From positions 1 through 33,888 of the forward strand of contig VMTC01000108.1 in the NCBI GenBank assembly GCA_013791765.1: 33,888 nucleotides of DNA. The letters are read 5' to 3'. Each line of letters begins with the position of its first letter. Positions within the stretch are counted from its first letter, which is position 1. Of the stretch, positions 16,957-24,902 are shown piece by piece. Made by a program: the position numbers and the translations under genes. The stretch comes from Rhodoferax sp. Its GTDB lineage: Bacteria > Pseudomonadota > Gammaproteobacteria > Burkholderiales > Burkholderiaceae_C. The notes beneath the pieces are model-generated. The model was not told where the DNA came from, did not search any database, and worked only from the letters and a program-made list of their open reading frames with translations.

Positions 16957-17250
16957 AATACGCCATTTGTACAGCCTGCACACCAACGCGCTTGACGAAG
17001 CCATCACCACGCCGAACGAAGATTCGGTGCGCCGTGTCATGGTGATTCAGCCCATCATCGGTGTCAACACCTTCAGCAACCCGCATGGCGATCCGGTCAA
17101 GCGCCCGCGATGCTCAAACGCCTGCAAAAAGCCGTGATCGACAACAAGAACGTGTTTGAGGTGCTGATGGACGCCGTGCGCTGCTGTTCCCTGGGCCAGA
17201 TCACCAACGCCTTGTTTGAAGTGGGTGGGCAGTACCGGCGCAATATGTAG
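16957..17250 (+). pseudogene. Decayed duplicate of the icmF 3' end
   Basis: Three blocks match icmF in order. About 16971-17055 matches icmF from 15503. About 17051-17098 matches icmF from about 15809, joined at a shared CATCATC. About 17104-17250 matches icmF to its last codon. The last block differs at only about four positions in some 140, and it ends in TAG where icmF ends in TGA. Weak similarity may begin near 16957. The copy lacks about 230 and 90 bp of the parent between blocks and cannot encode a mutase. It directly follows vapC. Confidence 0.85.
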
Positions 17251-17284
17251 CTGGCCATGCGGACATTAGTTAAGCAAAACAGCG

Positions 17285-18061
17285 CTAGCCCGCGTGAACC
17301 TGCGCCAGCATCTTCCAGGTCAGCCCAAGCGGCCTATCGGTCTTGAATGAGACCAGTTGTCTGGACAGCCTGGCTATCTCCATTCCCTTGCGCAGATTCA
17401 CGCCCACCTGGCCACCGACCTTGTCGGCATTGGCGATCAGTCGGTCAAGATTGCCATTGATTCGAAGCAGCCTGGCTGCGGTTTTGCGGCCGACCTTGTC
17501 CACCCCGGGGACGCCATCCACCGCGTCCCCCATGAGGGCCAGCAGATCGCCCATTTGCGATGGCATGACAGCAAATTTTGCCTGTACATAAGCGGCGTCA
17601 CGCCAAAGGTCTTTGAAGTGGTCGTAGATACAGACTTGGGCACTCAGCAGCTGCAAAAAGTCCTTGTCGGTCGACAAAATGATGGTTTGTTCCGATGTGG
17701 CCTTGCACCATTTTTCGACCAGCGTGGCAATGGCATCGTCCGCTTCAATGCCCTCAATGGAAATCCAGTGCAAGCCCATTTCATTCAATTCATGCTGGAG
17801 GGTCGGCAGGCCATCGCGCAAGGGTTGCGCCATGGCTTTGCGGTTGGCTTGATAGCCTTCATAGAGCTCATGTTTCCAGGTGCGACCCCCATGGTCAAAA
17901 ACTGCCACCGCGTGCGTCGGCCTGTGGGTCTTGAGGGCGCGTTTGAACGAGCTCAGGCCGGATTTGAGGGTGTCCGCCACCGTCGCCTCTCCGTCTGGAA
18001 CGGCAATAGCCTCGTGAATACGCCTGATGATGTTCAGCGCGTCAATAATTAGCAGGGACAT
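17285..18061 (-). CDS. xni: Flap endonuclease / 5'-3' exonuclease Xni (ExoIX-type)
   Basis: A 258-residue FEN-family nuclease, similar in length to E. coli Xni (about 250) and to the 5' nuclease domain of DNA polymerase I. Metal-binding segments are LLIIDALNIIRR, AVFDHGG, GIEADDAIATL and LSTDKDFLQLL. A helix-hairpin-helix follows (GDAVDGVPGVDKVGRKTAARLL, split around the GVPGVDKVG turn). It acts on flapped or branched DNA in replication and repair. It starts at ATG 18061 and is divergent from the DUF2835 gene. It ends 34 bp after the icmF remnant on the opposite strand. Confidence 0.88.
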   Translation of the reverse strand: MSLLIIDALNIIRRIHEAIAVPDGEATVADTLKSGLSSFKRALKTHRPTHAVAVFDHGGRTWKHELYEGYQANRKAMAQPLRDGLPTLQHELNEMGLHWISIEGIEADDAIATLVEKWCKATSEQTIILSTDKDFLQLLSAQVCIYDHFKDLWRDAAYVQAKFAVMPSQMGDLLALMGDAVDGVPGVDKVGRKTAARLLRINGNLDRLIANADKVGGQVGVNLRKGMEIARLSRQLVSFKTDRPLGLTWKMLAQVHAG

Positions 18062-18113
18062 TTTGTGATCACGTCGGTTTGAAAATTCCCATCAAGACAA
18101 AGATTATCCGGCC

Positions 18114-18335
18114 ATGAAGCAATTTAAATTTCGACTCGATATTACGGAACAGCAGTACCTGAACTACTACCGAGGCGCGGTCAGGCAAGTCATTGTCAGT
18201 AGCACCACGGGCGTGACGATTCAGTTCCCGGCTTCGTTGCTCACAAAATTTGTGACTTCTGGCGGGATCCATGGTGACTTTGTTCTGTCTTGCGACGATG
18301 CACTCAAGGGATCTGAAATCCGTCGGGTGCAATGA
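18114..18335 (+). CDS. DUF2835 family protein
   Basis: A 73-residue protein with features of the small DUF2835 family: FRLDITEQQYLNYYRG near the start, then VQ/TIQFPASLLTKFVT and a terminal FVLSCDD stretch. The function is unknown. It starts at ATG 18114 with only a weak upstream ribosome site. It is transcribed away from xni with 52 bp between them. The assignment is from recalled family pattern. Confidence 0.7.
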   Translation: MKQFKFRLDITEQQYLNYYRGAVRQVIVSSTTGVTIQFPASLLTKFVTSGGIHGDFVLSCDDALKGSEIRRVQ

Positions 18336-18535
18336 GGACAGAACCGGTATTCAGGCGGCGCGCTCGTCGCACCCGGTGACGCCGCGTGTAGACGACCAGG
18401 CCTGGCAGCAGCAACTCGCAGCCAGTCGGTCGCGGACTGCAGGCTGCAAATTTTGATGATCCTTACAGTGCGACAGTTGGACCGGCATTGGGACAACAAG
18501 TCCGCCCTGGCCTACAAACATGTGCAAGAAGCGGC

Positions 18536-18564
18536 GTAACGGCGGCTTTGCAGACCGCCGTTAC
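18536..18564. repeat. 10-bp perfect hairpin
   Basis: GTAACGGCGG and CCGCCGTTAC are separated by nine bases. The stem is GC-rich but has no T-tract on either side, so it is not a typical intrinsic terminator. It overlaps the start of the TCTGTCCCC repeat copy. Confidence 0.6.
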
Positions 18565-18588
18565 ACGCAGTGAACAAGCTCTGTCCCC
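18551..18588 (+). repeat. TCTGTCCCC-type repeat, copy A
   Basis: This 38-bp stretch starts CAGACCGC and ends ACAAGCTCTGTCCCC. It matches 29290-29327 with about seven mismatches spread evenly. GGGACAGA/TCTGTCCC ends are typical of REP-like elements mobilised by RAYT transposases (family knowledge, by resemblance). No transposase is present in the window. Confidence 0.6.
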
Positions 18589-18614
18589 AATCAATTTTCG
18601 AGTCGGTGCTCTTT

Positions 18615-18665
18615 TTTATGTAGCTTATTAGTCAATAAACACGTGGGCTGGAGCCCGAAAAACCT
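18615..18665 (+). repeat. Dispersed short repeat, copy 4 (upstream of gph)
   Basis: It contains TATGTAGCTTATTAG, a variable middle and GGGCTGGAGCCCGAAAA, aligning with TAGATAGCT...GGGCTAGAGGCCAAAA at 29368-29428. It is in the gap before gph, about 100 bp from the gph start. Confidence 0.5.
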
Positions 18666-18768
18666 TGTAACTTTGGCCGATTGTCATTCGCCATGGCGGC
18701 GAAAGCAGCGGCGGCGTCAGCGCGATCGATAGAATTTGATCCCTGTTTGTGCACTTGATTGGCCGGCT

Positions 18769-19521
18769 TTGAACTTGAACCTGATTGACTTGAACCGCTT
18801 TGACGCCGCCATTGTTGACCTTGACGGCACCATGGTCGACACGCTGGACGATTTTTGTGTCGCGCTGAACCGGATGCTGGGCGATCTGCCGGCACCTTTT
18901 GCAGCCAGCCGGGTCGACCGGGGTGCAATCGAGAAACTGGTTGGAAAAGGCTCCGAACATTTACTCAAAAGCGTGCTAGCCCTCGTTTACAGGGCGTCAG
19001 AAGCTACTAATTCAGAAGTAAACGACGGGCCGGCGGCAAGCGGTGAGGCCGATCTGCTGGAGCGGCTCTATCCCCCGGCTTGGGAGAGTTACCAGCGCCA
19101 TTACCACCAGGTTAATGGTCAATACGCCCGCGTTTTCCCCGGCGTTCAGGCCGGCTTGCAGTATCTGCAAGCGCGCGGCCTGAAGCTGGCTTGCCTGACC
19201 AACAAGCCGACGGCCTTTGCCCAGGCGCTGTTGCAGGCCAAAGGGCTGGACGGCTTCTTTGACCTTACGTTTGGCGGCGATGCTTTTGAGCGCAAAAAAC
19301 CCGACCCCTTGCCGCTTCTCGCCACCTGCGCCGCTCTGGGCACGGCGCCGCAGCGCACCTTGATGATTGGCGACTCCAGCAATGACGCGCAAGCGGCGCA
19401 TGCGGCGGGCTGCCCGGTGCTGCTGGTCACCTACGGCTACAACCACGGCGAGCCGATTCGCGAAGTCAAAGCCGATGCTTACCTCGACTCCCTTCAGCAA
19501 CTGATGGCGCCTGATTCTTAG
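18769..19521 (+). CDS. gph: Phosphoglycolate phosphatase (HAD family)
   Basis: A roughly 250-residue HAD hydrolase that dephosphorylates 2-phosphoglycolate. Motif I is [12 protein letters not shown], motif II LTNKPT, the Lys motif [10 protein letters not shown] and motif [17 protein letters not shown]. There is no ATG before motif I; I use the TTG at 18769, and TTG codons at 18736, 18775 and 18790 are alternatives. gph commonly precedes trpE in betaproteobacteria, and trpE lies downstream here beyond a block of opposite-strand genes. Residues about 67-85 ([14 protein letters not shown]) are encoded by a dispersed repeat and lie in the cap domain. The TAG stop overlaps the convergent chemoreceptor stop by 4 bp. 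Confidence 0.85.
   Translation: MNLNLIDLNRFDAAIVDLDGTMVDTLDDFCVALNRMLGDLPAPFAASRVDRGAIEKLVGKGSEHLLKSVLALVYRASEATNSEVNDGPAASGEADLLERLYPPAWESYQRHYHQVNGQYARVFPGVQAGLQYLQARGLKLACLTNKPTAFAQALLQAKGLDGFFDLTFGGDAFERKKPDPLPLLATCAALGTAPQRTLMIGDSSNDAQAAHAAGCPVLLVTYGYNHGEPIREVKADAYLDSLQQLMAPDS
18966..19023 (-). repeat. gph: Dispersed short repeat, copy 5 (in frame inside gph)
   Basis: On the plus strand: GTGCTAGCCC, a variable stretch with GGGCG, then GAAGCTACTAATTCAGAAG and TAAA. In reverse this aligns with TTTACT...TTAG-TAGCT...GGGCTAG of the intergenic copies. The frame used by gph runs through it without a stop. Confidence 0.6.
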
Positions 19522-21113
19522 GTAAGCCGGAGCAGGCCAGTGGGCCCGCCCGTTGATTCGGGCTCGGCGTTGCCCAGCTTGAACATCGCCACGGTGTGGA
19601 CCAGCGCCTGCGCGCGGGCTTTGAGGCTGCCGGCCGAGGCGGCCATTTCTTCCACCAGCGCCGCGTTTTGCTGCGTGACCTGATCCATCTGGGCGATGGC
19701 CTCGCCGACCTGCGAGACGCCATCGCTCTGGTCGGTACTGGCGATGCTGATTTCAGCCATGATGTCGGTCACCTGGCGAATGCTGCTCACCACCTCACTC
19801 ATGGTGGCGCCGGCCTGGTCGACCAGCGCAGTGCCTTTGGCCACGCGCTCAACACTTGCGTTGATCAGGGACTTGATCTCGCGGGCCGCCTCGGCCGAGC
19901 GCCCGGCGAGTGAGCGCACCTCGCTGGCAACCACGGCAAAACCTCGGCCCTGCTCACCGGCCCGCGCCGCTTCCACGGCGGCGTTGAGCGCGAGGATGTT
20001 GGTCTGGAAGGCAATGCCGTCAATCACACTGATGATGTCGGATATCTTGCGCGAGGCGTCGTTGATGCCTTTCATGGTGTCCACCACCTGGCTCACCACG
20101 TCGCCGCCGCGCGCGGCCACGCTGCTGGCGTTCAGCGCCAGTTCGTTGGCCTTGTGGGCGTTGTCGGCGTTTTGCCTGACGTTGGCGCTGAGCAGTTCCA
20201 TCGACGCTGAGGTTTCTTGCAGCGAACTGGCCTGACTCTCGGTACGGGCTGACAGATCGAGGTCGCCCTGGGCGATTTCGGCGCTGGCCGTGGCCACGCT
20301 GTCGGCGTCATCGCGCACCTCGGCCACCACCGTGCTCAGGTGCGCCTGCATGTCCTTGAGCGCCAGCAGCAAAAGCGCGGTCTCGCTCTTGCCGTTGGCC
20401 TCGAACTGCTGGCTCAAGTCGCCAGCGGCAACGGCGCGCGCCACCGCCACCGCCTGGTTGAGCGGGCCGGTGATAGAACGAATGATCCAGGCCGCCATCA
20501 GCACGGCCAGCAGCAGGGCAATGGCGAGCGTGGCCCAGATGACGAGCTTCATGCTGGTGGCGGCCTGCTGGGTGGCGTTGGTGGATTGATTCAGTTGGCT
20601 GTCCAGATGCGTGAGCAGGCCGTTCAGGGTCTCAAAGTAAGCTTCTTGCGCGGGCGCCACCTTGTCCATCAGCAGCGTCCTGGCCTCAAAAAATGATCCT
20701 GCATTGACCAGGGCCATGACTTCTGCCTGCATGGGATCGTACTGGCGGCGCACCTGGGCCACCCTGGCCAGCACGGCCTTGCCGGTGTCGGAGGTCGTCT
20801 GCGTGTCAAGCTTGCTCAGGTTGGAGTCAACGCGCACGCGCGCTGACTCAATGCGTTCAACCTCTGTCTTGATGCCGTCGGCGTCGCGCATCATCATGGT
20901 GTTGCGCAGCGCTATCGAGATCAGGTTCAGGTCGCCCTTGACTTCGTTGGTGGTGGCGATGCTCGGCACGCGCTCATCAATCACCTGGTTGAACAGCGTG
21001 TTCATGACGCCCACCTTGAGCAGCGACACGCCCCCCATGAGGGCAATCAGGAGGCCCAGTACGCCAAAGCCGAAGCTCAGGCGGCTGGAGATTTTTAGGT
21101 TATTGAGGTTCAC
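19518..21113 (-). CDS. Methyl-accepting chemotaxis protein (no C-terminal pentapeptide)
   Basis: A 531-residue chemoreceptor: membrane segment 1 at about 11-31, a four-helix-bundle periplasmic sensor (about 35-188), membrane segment 2 at about 190-210, a HAMP domain ([21 protein letters not shown]) and a long cytoplasmic coiled-coil. The signalling tip contains [20 protein letters not shown]. It ends in LLRLT, without a CheR-tethering pentapeptide. The C-terminal half is closely similar to the next chemoreceptor and includes a nearly identical DNA stretch. It starts at ATG 21113 and converges with gph, overlapping by 4 bp. The ligand is unknown. Confidence 0.93.
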   Translation of the reverse strand: MNLNNLKISSRLSFGFGVLGLLIALMGGVSLLKVGVMNTLFNQVIDERVPSIATTNEVKGDLNLISIALRNTMMMRDADGIKTEVERIESARVRVDSNLSKLDTQTTSDTGKAVLARVAQVRRQYDPMQAEVMALVNAGSFFEARTLLMDKVAPAQEAYFETLNGLLTHLDSQLNQSTNATQQAATSMKLVIWATLAIALLLAVLMAAWIIRSITGPLNQAVAVARAVAAGDLSQQFEANGKSETALLLLALKDMQAHLSTVVAEVRDDADSVATASAEIAQGDLDLSARTESQASSLQETSASMELLSANVRQNADNAHKANELALNASSVAARGGDVVSQVVDTMKGINDASRKISDIISVIDGIAFQTNILALNAAVEAARAGEQGRGFAVVASEVRSLAGRSAEAAREIKSLINASVERVAKGTALVDQAGATMSEVVSSIRQVTDIMAEISIASTDQSDGVSQVGEAIAQMDQVTQQNAALVEEMAASAGSLKARAQALVHTVAMFKLGNAEPESTGGPTGLLRLT

Positions 21114-21368
21114 GAAGCGCGTCCTTAAAAAAATGAACTTGGCCGGTGCAAGGCCGGCAATCGCCGGGGTGGTCGGCCCGGTCGTCGTCCGGTCATCATG
21201 TGCTGCTTAGTCGCCGAGAAAAAATAACTTGAACATTCCCCATCCTCCATGCGAGCGCCATGCTGCGTTGCAAATCGCTTGTTTGGCTTGCCAAACTGCG
21301 CGCTTTGCGCCTTGCCTGGCATCTCGCCTGAAAGCGGGTCATTGTCCAATTTATTTTTTCTCGACTCC
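21114..21368. other. 255-bp gap between chemoreceptor genes
   Basis: No gene is visible. It holds a perfect 16-bp inverted repeat GTTTGGC-TT-GCCAAAC (21281-21296). A T-rich stretch also precedes the downstream receptor on the minus strand; a sigma28-like pairing there is too weak to call. Confidence 0.4.
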
Positions 21369-23156
21369 TTAAAACGTCTCCCAGTCGCCCTCGCTGCCCC
21401 CGGCTGCAGGCGGCGCTTTGGGCGGGCTGGCGCGCGCCACCACGGATGACGCGGTGGCAGCGGGCTTGCCGGCTGGGCTGCTGGCACGCGAGCGCGCCGC
21501 TGCCCCCTTGGGAACGCCGGCGCCGCGCCGCTCAGTGCCCTTGAAGGGTACTGCACCCGGCTTGTGCGAACGCACAGCTGCCAGCGTGGCCACACCGAGT
21601 TGGCTGTCATGGGCGCCAAGCTTGAACAAGGCCACCACTTGCACCAGTTCCTGCGCTTGGGATTTAAGACTGCTGGCGGCAGCGGCCATTTCTTCAACCA
21701 GGGCCGCATTCTGCTGCGTCGCCTGGTCCATTTGGGTGACCGCTTCTCCGACTTGGGCCACGCCCAGGCTCTGCTCGGTGCTGGCAGCACTGATTTCGCC
21801 CATGATGTCCGTCACGCGCTTGATTGAGCTGACCACTTCGGTCATGGTACTGCCAGCCCGGTCCACCAGCGCCGTGCCTTGCTCGACCCGCTCCACGCTG
21901 GCATTGATGAGGCTCTTTATTTCCTTGGCCGCCTCGGCCGAACGGCCTGCCAGCGAGCGCACTTCAGAGGCCACCACGGCAAAGCCGCGGCCTTGCTCCC
22001 CGGCCCGCGCCGCCTCCACGGCGGCGTTGAGCGCGAGGATGTTGGTCTGGAAGGCAATGCCGTCAATCACACTGATGATGTCGGAGATCTTGCGCGAGGC
22101 GTCGTTGATGCCTTTCATGGTGTCCACCACCTGCGCCACCACCTCGCCGCCTTGCACCGCGACCGTGCTGGCGCTCATCGCCAGTTGGTTGGCTTGGCGC
22201 GCGTTGTCGGCGTTGGCTTTGACGGTGGAACTGAGCTGCTCCATGGAAGCAGCCGTTTGCTCTAACGCGCTGGCCTGACTCTCGGTGCGGCTTGAGAGAT
22301 CGTTGTTGCCTTGGGCGATCTCGGCGCTGGCGGAGGCCACGCCTTCGGAGCCCTGGCGCACGTTACTCACCACCTTGGCCAGGCTGGTCTGCATATGGGC
22401 AAAGCCGCGCATCAGGGCAGAGATCTCGTCGGTGCCGCTGCCCACGGGAATGCTTTGGCTTAAATCTCCTTGCGCCACCGCTTCAGAGATTTCGACCGCC
22501 CGCTGCAAGGGGTTGGCTATGCCCCGCGCCAACACCCAGCCAAACCAGGCGGCAAACAGGAGACCCATGGCGATGGAGGCAACGCTGACAGTGCGGATGG
22601 TGATGTAGCGGGAGCTGGCAGTCTCGAAGCTGTGTTTGGCTTCGTCCAGCTGGTATTGGTTCAAGGCGTCAGCGGCGTCGCGTGCGGCGTCAAAGGCCGG
22701 GCCAATTTTTTCCACGGCCAGCCGTTTTGTCGCTTCAATGTCGTTGGCGCGCAAGGCCGCAATGGCCGGCTTCAACCCGTCTTGCACGTATTGGGCGCGC
22801 TTTTCGGCATAGGCTTTGGCCAGCTGCGCCTCGGCAGGCGATTGGGGTCCGGCCATGTAGCCTTCCCACATCTGGGCGATTTTGGCGATTCCGGCTTCGA
22901 CCTCCTCACCGGTGCGCGTGATGCCTTCTGGCGTTGGCTCAATGATCGCGTTGGCGATCATCAGGCGGTTGCGCAGCATCAGGAACGTGATGTTGCTGAT
23001 GTTGGAAATCTGCAGCGTGGAGTCTTTATAGCTGGTCTCGAGTGCCTGGTCGCTCTTGCTCATGCCAAGCAGACCAATGGCGCCAATCAGCACCAGTAAA
23101 AACGACATTACGCCGATCAGGATGGCAAGTCGGGTGGAAATCTTCAGTCTGTTCAT
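21369..23156 (-). CDS. Methyl-accepting chemotaxis protein with C-terminal DWETF
   Basis: A 595-residue chemoreceptor: membrane segment 1 about 10-30, a four-helix sensor domain, membrane segment 2 about 190-208, HAMP ([21 protein letters not shown]) and the conserved signalling hairpin ([20 protein letters not shown]). A tail of about 60 residues rich in Ala, Pro, Lys and Ser ends in DWETF. This resembles the NWETF pentapeptide that recruits the CheR methyltransferase and CheB methylesterase in enterobacterial receptors, so it may act as a high-abundance-type receptor. The start ATG is at 23156. The ligand is unknown. Confidence 0.93.
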   Translation of the reverse strand: MNRLKISTRLAILIGVMSFLLVLIGAIGLLGMSKSDQALETSYKDSTLQISNISNITFLMLRNRLMIANAIIEPTPEGITRTGEEVEAGIAKIAQMWEGYMAGPQSPAEAQLAKAYAEKRAQYVQDGLKPAIAALRANDIEATKRLAVEKIGPAFDAARDAADALNQYQLDEAKHSFETASSRYITIRTVSVASIAMGLLFAAWFGWVLARGIANPLQRAVEISEAVAQGDLSQSIPVGSGTDEISALMRGFAHMQTSLAKVVSNVRQGSEGVASASAEIAQGNNDLSSRTESQASALEQTAASMEQLSSTVKANADNARQANQLAMSASTVAVQGGEVVAQVVDTMKGINDASRKISDIISVIDGIAFQTNILALNAAVEAARAGEQGRGFAVVASEVRSLAGRSAEAAKEIKSLINASVERVEQGTALVDRAGSTMTEVVSSIKRVTDIMGEISAASTEQSLGVAQVGEAVTQMDQATQQNAALVEEMAAAASSLKSQAQELVQVVALFKLGAHDSQLGVATLAAVRSHKPGAVPFKGTERRGAGVPKGAAARSRASSPAGKPAATASSVVARASPPKAPPAAGGSEGDWETF

Positions 23157-23206
23157 TCACTTGGCTCCTGGGGCCTGCGCACCGCAAAACCGCCATCATA
23201 AGGCCG

Positions 23207-23244
23207 CCCGCAGGCCAGACGCGCTGGCCTGCGGGTGGGTTTTT
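23207..23244 (+). terminator. Strong intrinsic-terminator-like hairpin, plus orientation
   Basis: A perfect 12-bp stem (CCCGCAGGCCAG / CTGGCCTGCGGG, 5-nt loop) is followed on the plus strand by TGGGTTTTT. The genes on both sides run on the minus strand, where there is no T-tract after the stem. It may still end the chalcone-isomerase-like transcript, which stops 5 bp away. Confidence 0.55.
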
Positions 23245-23248
23245 CCGC

Positions 23249-23833
23249 CTACTTATCGCCCAGCAGCGCTTCTTTGAGTTTTTCGTCGGCCGGTACCGGG
23301 CCCAGCCAGATCATCATCAGTGCCTTAAAAAATTCCGGCTCCTTGAAGGGCTCGCCTTGGACCACCCCCTTGACGGTGATGAGGGTGCCAGAGCCGGGCA
23401 CCCACTCGATCATGAACTGGTCACCTGGCGTCAAGTCCTTTTGCGCAGCAAAGATCTCCCCCATGCGAATCAGGCCTGGAATCAGCTTGGACATCGCCGC
23501 CTTGCCCATGTTGTCCTCCACGCCGCGCGTGAGCAGCTTGCCCAGTTCTCCGGAGTTAATTTTTCGCAGCATCGTGACGCTCAGGCGCTTGGGGCCACTC
23601 TGGTTGACGACCTCATCGGCTGTGGTGGCCTTTTTTGCCAGATACAAGCCCGCCACGTAGACCTTGAAAATGGCTTTGTAGCGGGTGCCCGCACCATTGA
23701 GCTGCAATTGCGTGCCATTCATATCTACAGGGTCAGCCAGCTTGACGCCGTGAATCTCCATGGGAGCGGCCAGGGTGTTGAGTGCGAACAGGGTGGCGCC
23801 GAGCGTCAGCACCAGGTATTTAAAGAGTTTCAT
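23249..23833 (-). CDS. Chalcone isomerase-like secreted protein, copy 1
   Basis: A 194-residue protein with a signal peptide (KLFKYLVLTLGATLFALNTL, cleavage after LAA) and a bacterial chalcone-isomerase-like domain: VKLADPVDMNGTQLQLNGAG, FKVYVAGLYL, LIPGLIRMGEIF and GEPFKEPEFFKALMMIWLGP. It is predicted to be periplasmic; bacterial members have no established flavonoid substrate. The start is ATG 23833 with GGAAGA upstream. It is paralogous to the next gene on the same strand, about 86 bp away, so the pair probably arose by tandem duplication. Function unknown. Confidence 0.8.
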   Translation of the reverse strand: MKLFKYLVLTLGATLFALNTLAAPMEIHGVKLADPVDMNGTQLQLNGAGTRYKAIFKVYVAGLYLAKKATTADEVVNQSGPKRLSVTMLRKINSGELGKLLTRGVEDNMGKAAMSKLIPGLIRMGEIFAAQKDLTPGDQFMIEWVPGSGTLITVKGVVQGEPFKEPEFFKALMMIWLGPVPADEKLKEALLGDK

Positions 23834-23919
23834 AGGTCTTCCAGTTAGAAACGAAGGGTACAAGTGCCCGCTGCAGCCAAGGGCTCGTTCAAAAATAAGG
23901 TGTGCATGTTGTTGCTTGG

Positions 23920-24507
23920 CTAATCCTTGGCACCCAGCAGCGCGTCCTTGAGGCGCCAGTCCGCTGGTGAGGGGCCCAGCCAGATCGACATCATGGCCTT
24001 GAAGAACTCCGGCTCCTTGAACGGCTCGCCTTGGACCTTGCCCCTGAAGGTGGTGATCATGCCGGTGCCGGGAATCCAGTCGATCAGGATGACGTCGCCT
24101 GCGGCCATCATCTTGTTGGATGAAAAAATATCGCCCATGCGAATCAGACCGGGGATCAATTTGGACATTTCAGCGCGGGGGGTGTTGTCTTCAATTCCCC
24201 GAGTCAGCAGCTTGCCCAGCGGGCCGGCCTCGACGTCACGCAACATCGTCATGGTCAGGCGCTTGGGGCCGGGTGCAGCCACGAGCTCGTCGAGTGATTT
24301 GATTTTCTTGCTGGCATAGATATCAGCCACATAGACTTTGAACGGGCCTTTGTATCGGGTGCCGGCCCCGTTGAGTTGCAGCTTGACGCCGTTGACGGTG
24401 GCGCTGTCTTCGACCTTGACGCCATGGATGTCCAGGCTGGCCGCCAGCGCAGGCAAGGTGAGCAGGCTGACGCTGACGGCCAGCGCCAGACGTTGAATGA
24501 GATTCAT
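23920..24507 (-). CDS. Chalcone isomerase-like secreted protein, copy 2
   Basis: A 195-residue paralog of the neighbouring gene with its own signal peptide (LIQRLALAVSVSLLTLPALA). It shares the same domain landmarks: VNGVKLQLNGAGTRYKGPFK, FKVYVADIYA, LIPGLIRMGDIF and GEPFKEPEFFKAMMSIWLGP. The ATG at 24507 has AAGGAAA 7 nt upstream; the frame continues to 24582 without good start signals. It is the first gene of the pair and diverges from the trp operon. The two may act together in the periplasm, but nothing here shows on what. Confidence 0.8.
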   Translation of the reverse strand: MNLIQRLALAVSVSLLTLPALAASLDIHGVKVEDSATVNGVKLQLNGAGTRYKGPFKVYVADIYASKKIKSLDELVAAPGPKRLTMTMLRDVEAGPLGKLLTRGIEDNTPRAEMSKLIPGLIRMGDIFSSNKMMAAGDVILIDWIPGTGMITTFRGKVQGEPFKEPEFFKAMMSIWLGPSPADWRLKDALLGAKD

Positions 24508-24653
24508 GGGTTTCCTTTGAATAGAACGACCATACTTTTCGGTCGGCGGCGCCATTTTGGGGTGAACGCCAGCGGTGCGCAAGAGGGTTTTCGCTTAGGG
24601 TTTTTTATCCCCTGTCCCGCAGGAGACGTCGCACCCGACCGTCGCCGGGGGTT

Positions 24654-24662
24654 TGCTACACT
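24654..24662 (+). promoter_or_regulatory. Extended -10 element of the trp operon
   Basis: TTTGCTACACT ends at 24662 and contains the extended -10 form TGnTACACT. No convincing -35 lies upstream. A start about 7 nt downstream of the -10 would fall near 24669, right at the leader ATG. Confidence 0.45.
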
Positions 24663-24669
24663 GACGCGC

Positions 24670-24759
24670 ATGTTCATTCACCGCGTCAATATTACAGGTT
24701 GCAGCGACCGGGGAGCCTGGCTCTGGCGGTCTTGGCGGGCAAGCCGCGCTTGCGACTGA
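24670..24759 (+). CDS. trpL: trp operon leader peptide
   Basis: A 29-codon open frame ending 143 bp before trpE. Trp codons at 17, 19 and 22 give WLWRSW. A short, Trp-rich frame directly before trpE is the signature of translation-sensing attenuation, in which ribosome stalling at Trp codons sets the RNA fold ahead of the structural genes. No Shine-Dalgarno precedes its ATG. With the extended -10 just upstream, the mRNA may start at or near this ATG. The terminator expected of classical attenuation is not clear in the following segment. Confidence 0.6.
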   Translation: MFIHRVNITGCSDRGAWLWRSWRASRACD

Positions 24760-24902
24760 GTCTACTTTTACGCTTTGCCTGAATGAACCGCAGCACCGGT
24801 GCTGCCTGATGCACCAGATCAGATTGCCCGCAGGGACGTGCAGCCCCGCCAGAGGGGAATGGTCTTGAAAAGGTTCGCTACTGTATTGAAAGAACCCACG
24901 CC
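24760..24902 (+). promoter_or_regulatory. Candidate attenuator region of the trp leader
   Basis: It contains a 16-bp palindrome GCAGCACCGGTGCTGC (24790-24805), a weaker CTGAT/ATCAG hairpin just after it, and CCCC/GGGG near 24859. Another small hairpin, GCAAG-CCGCG-CTTGC, sits at 24739-24753 inside the leader. T-runs are limited to CTTTT near 24765. Alternative pairings are plausible, but I could not establish a terminator/antiterminator switch. Confidence 0.35.

Larger units (their letters stand above)
18336..18768. other. Intergenic stretch with decayed elements
   Basis: No intact gene is visible. A short open frame at 18456-18539 (ending HVQEAA) looks like the end of a lost gene, but I do not recognise it. 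The stretch also holds a 10-bp hairpin, a copy of the TCTGTCCCC repeat and one dispersed-repeat copy, listed separately. GGACAGA near 18339 faces TCTGTCCCC near 18580 in inverted orientation, which hints at a degenerate mobile element about 250 bp long. Confidence 0.5.

Noticed and set aside
16871-17086. Minus-strand open frame over the vapC end and icmF remnant
   Set aside because: It is the reverse of the icmF-derived sequence, like the shadow frame opposite icmF itself.
21207-21232. Sigma28-like promoter before the first chemoreceptor
   Set aside because: TCAAGTTA with 10-bp spacing to GCGACTAA departs from consensus in both boxes and spacing.
24790-24805. GCAGCACCGGTGCTGC as the trp attenuator terminator
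   Set aside because: No T-tract follows; it may be part of a switch but not a terminator by itself.
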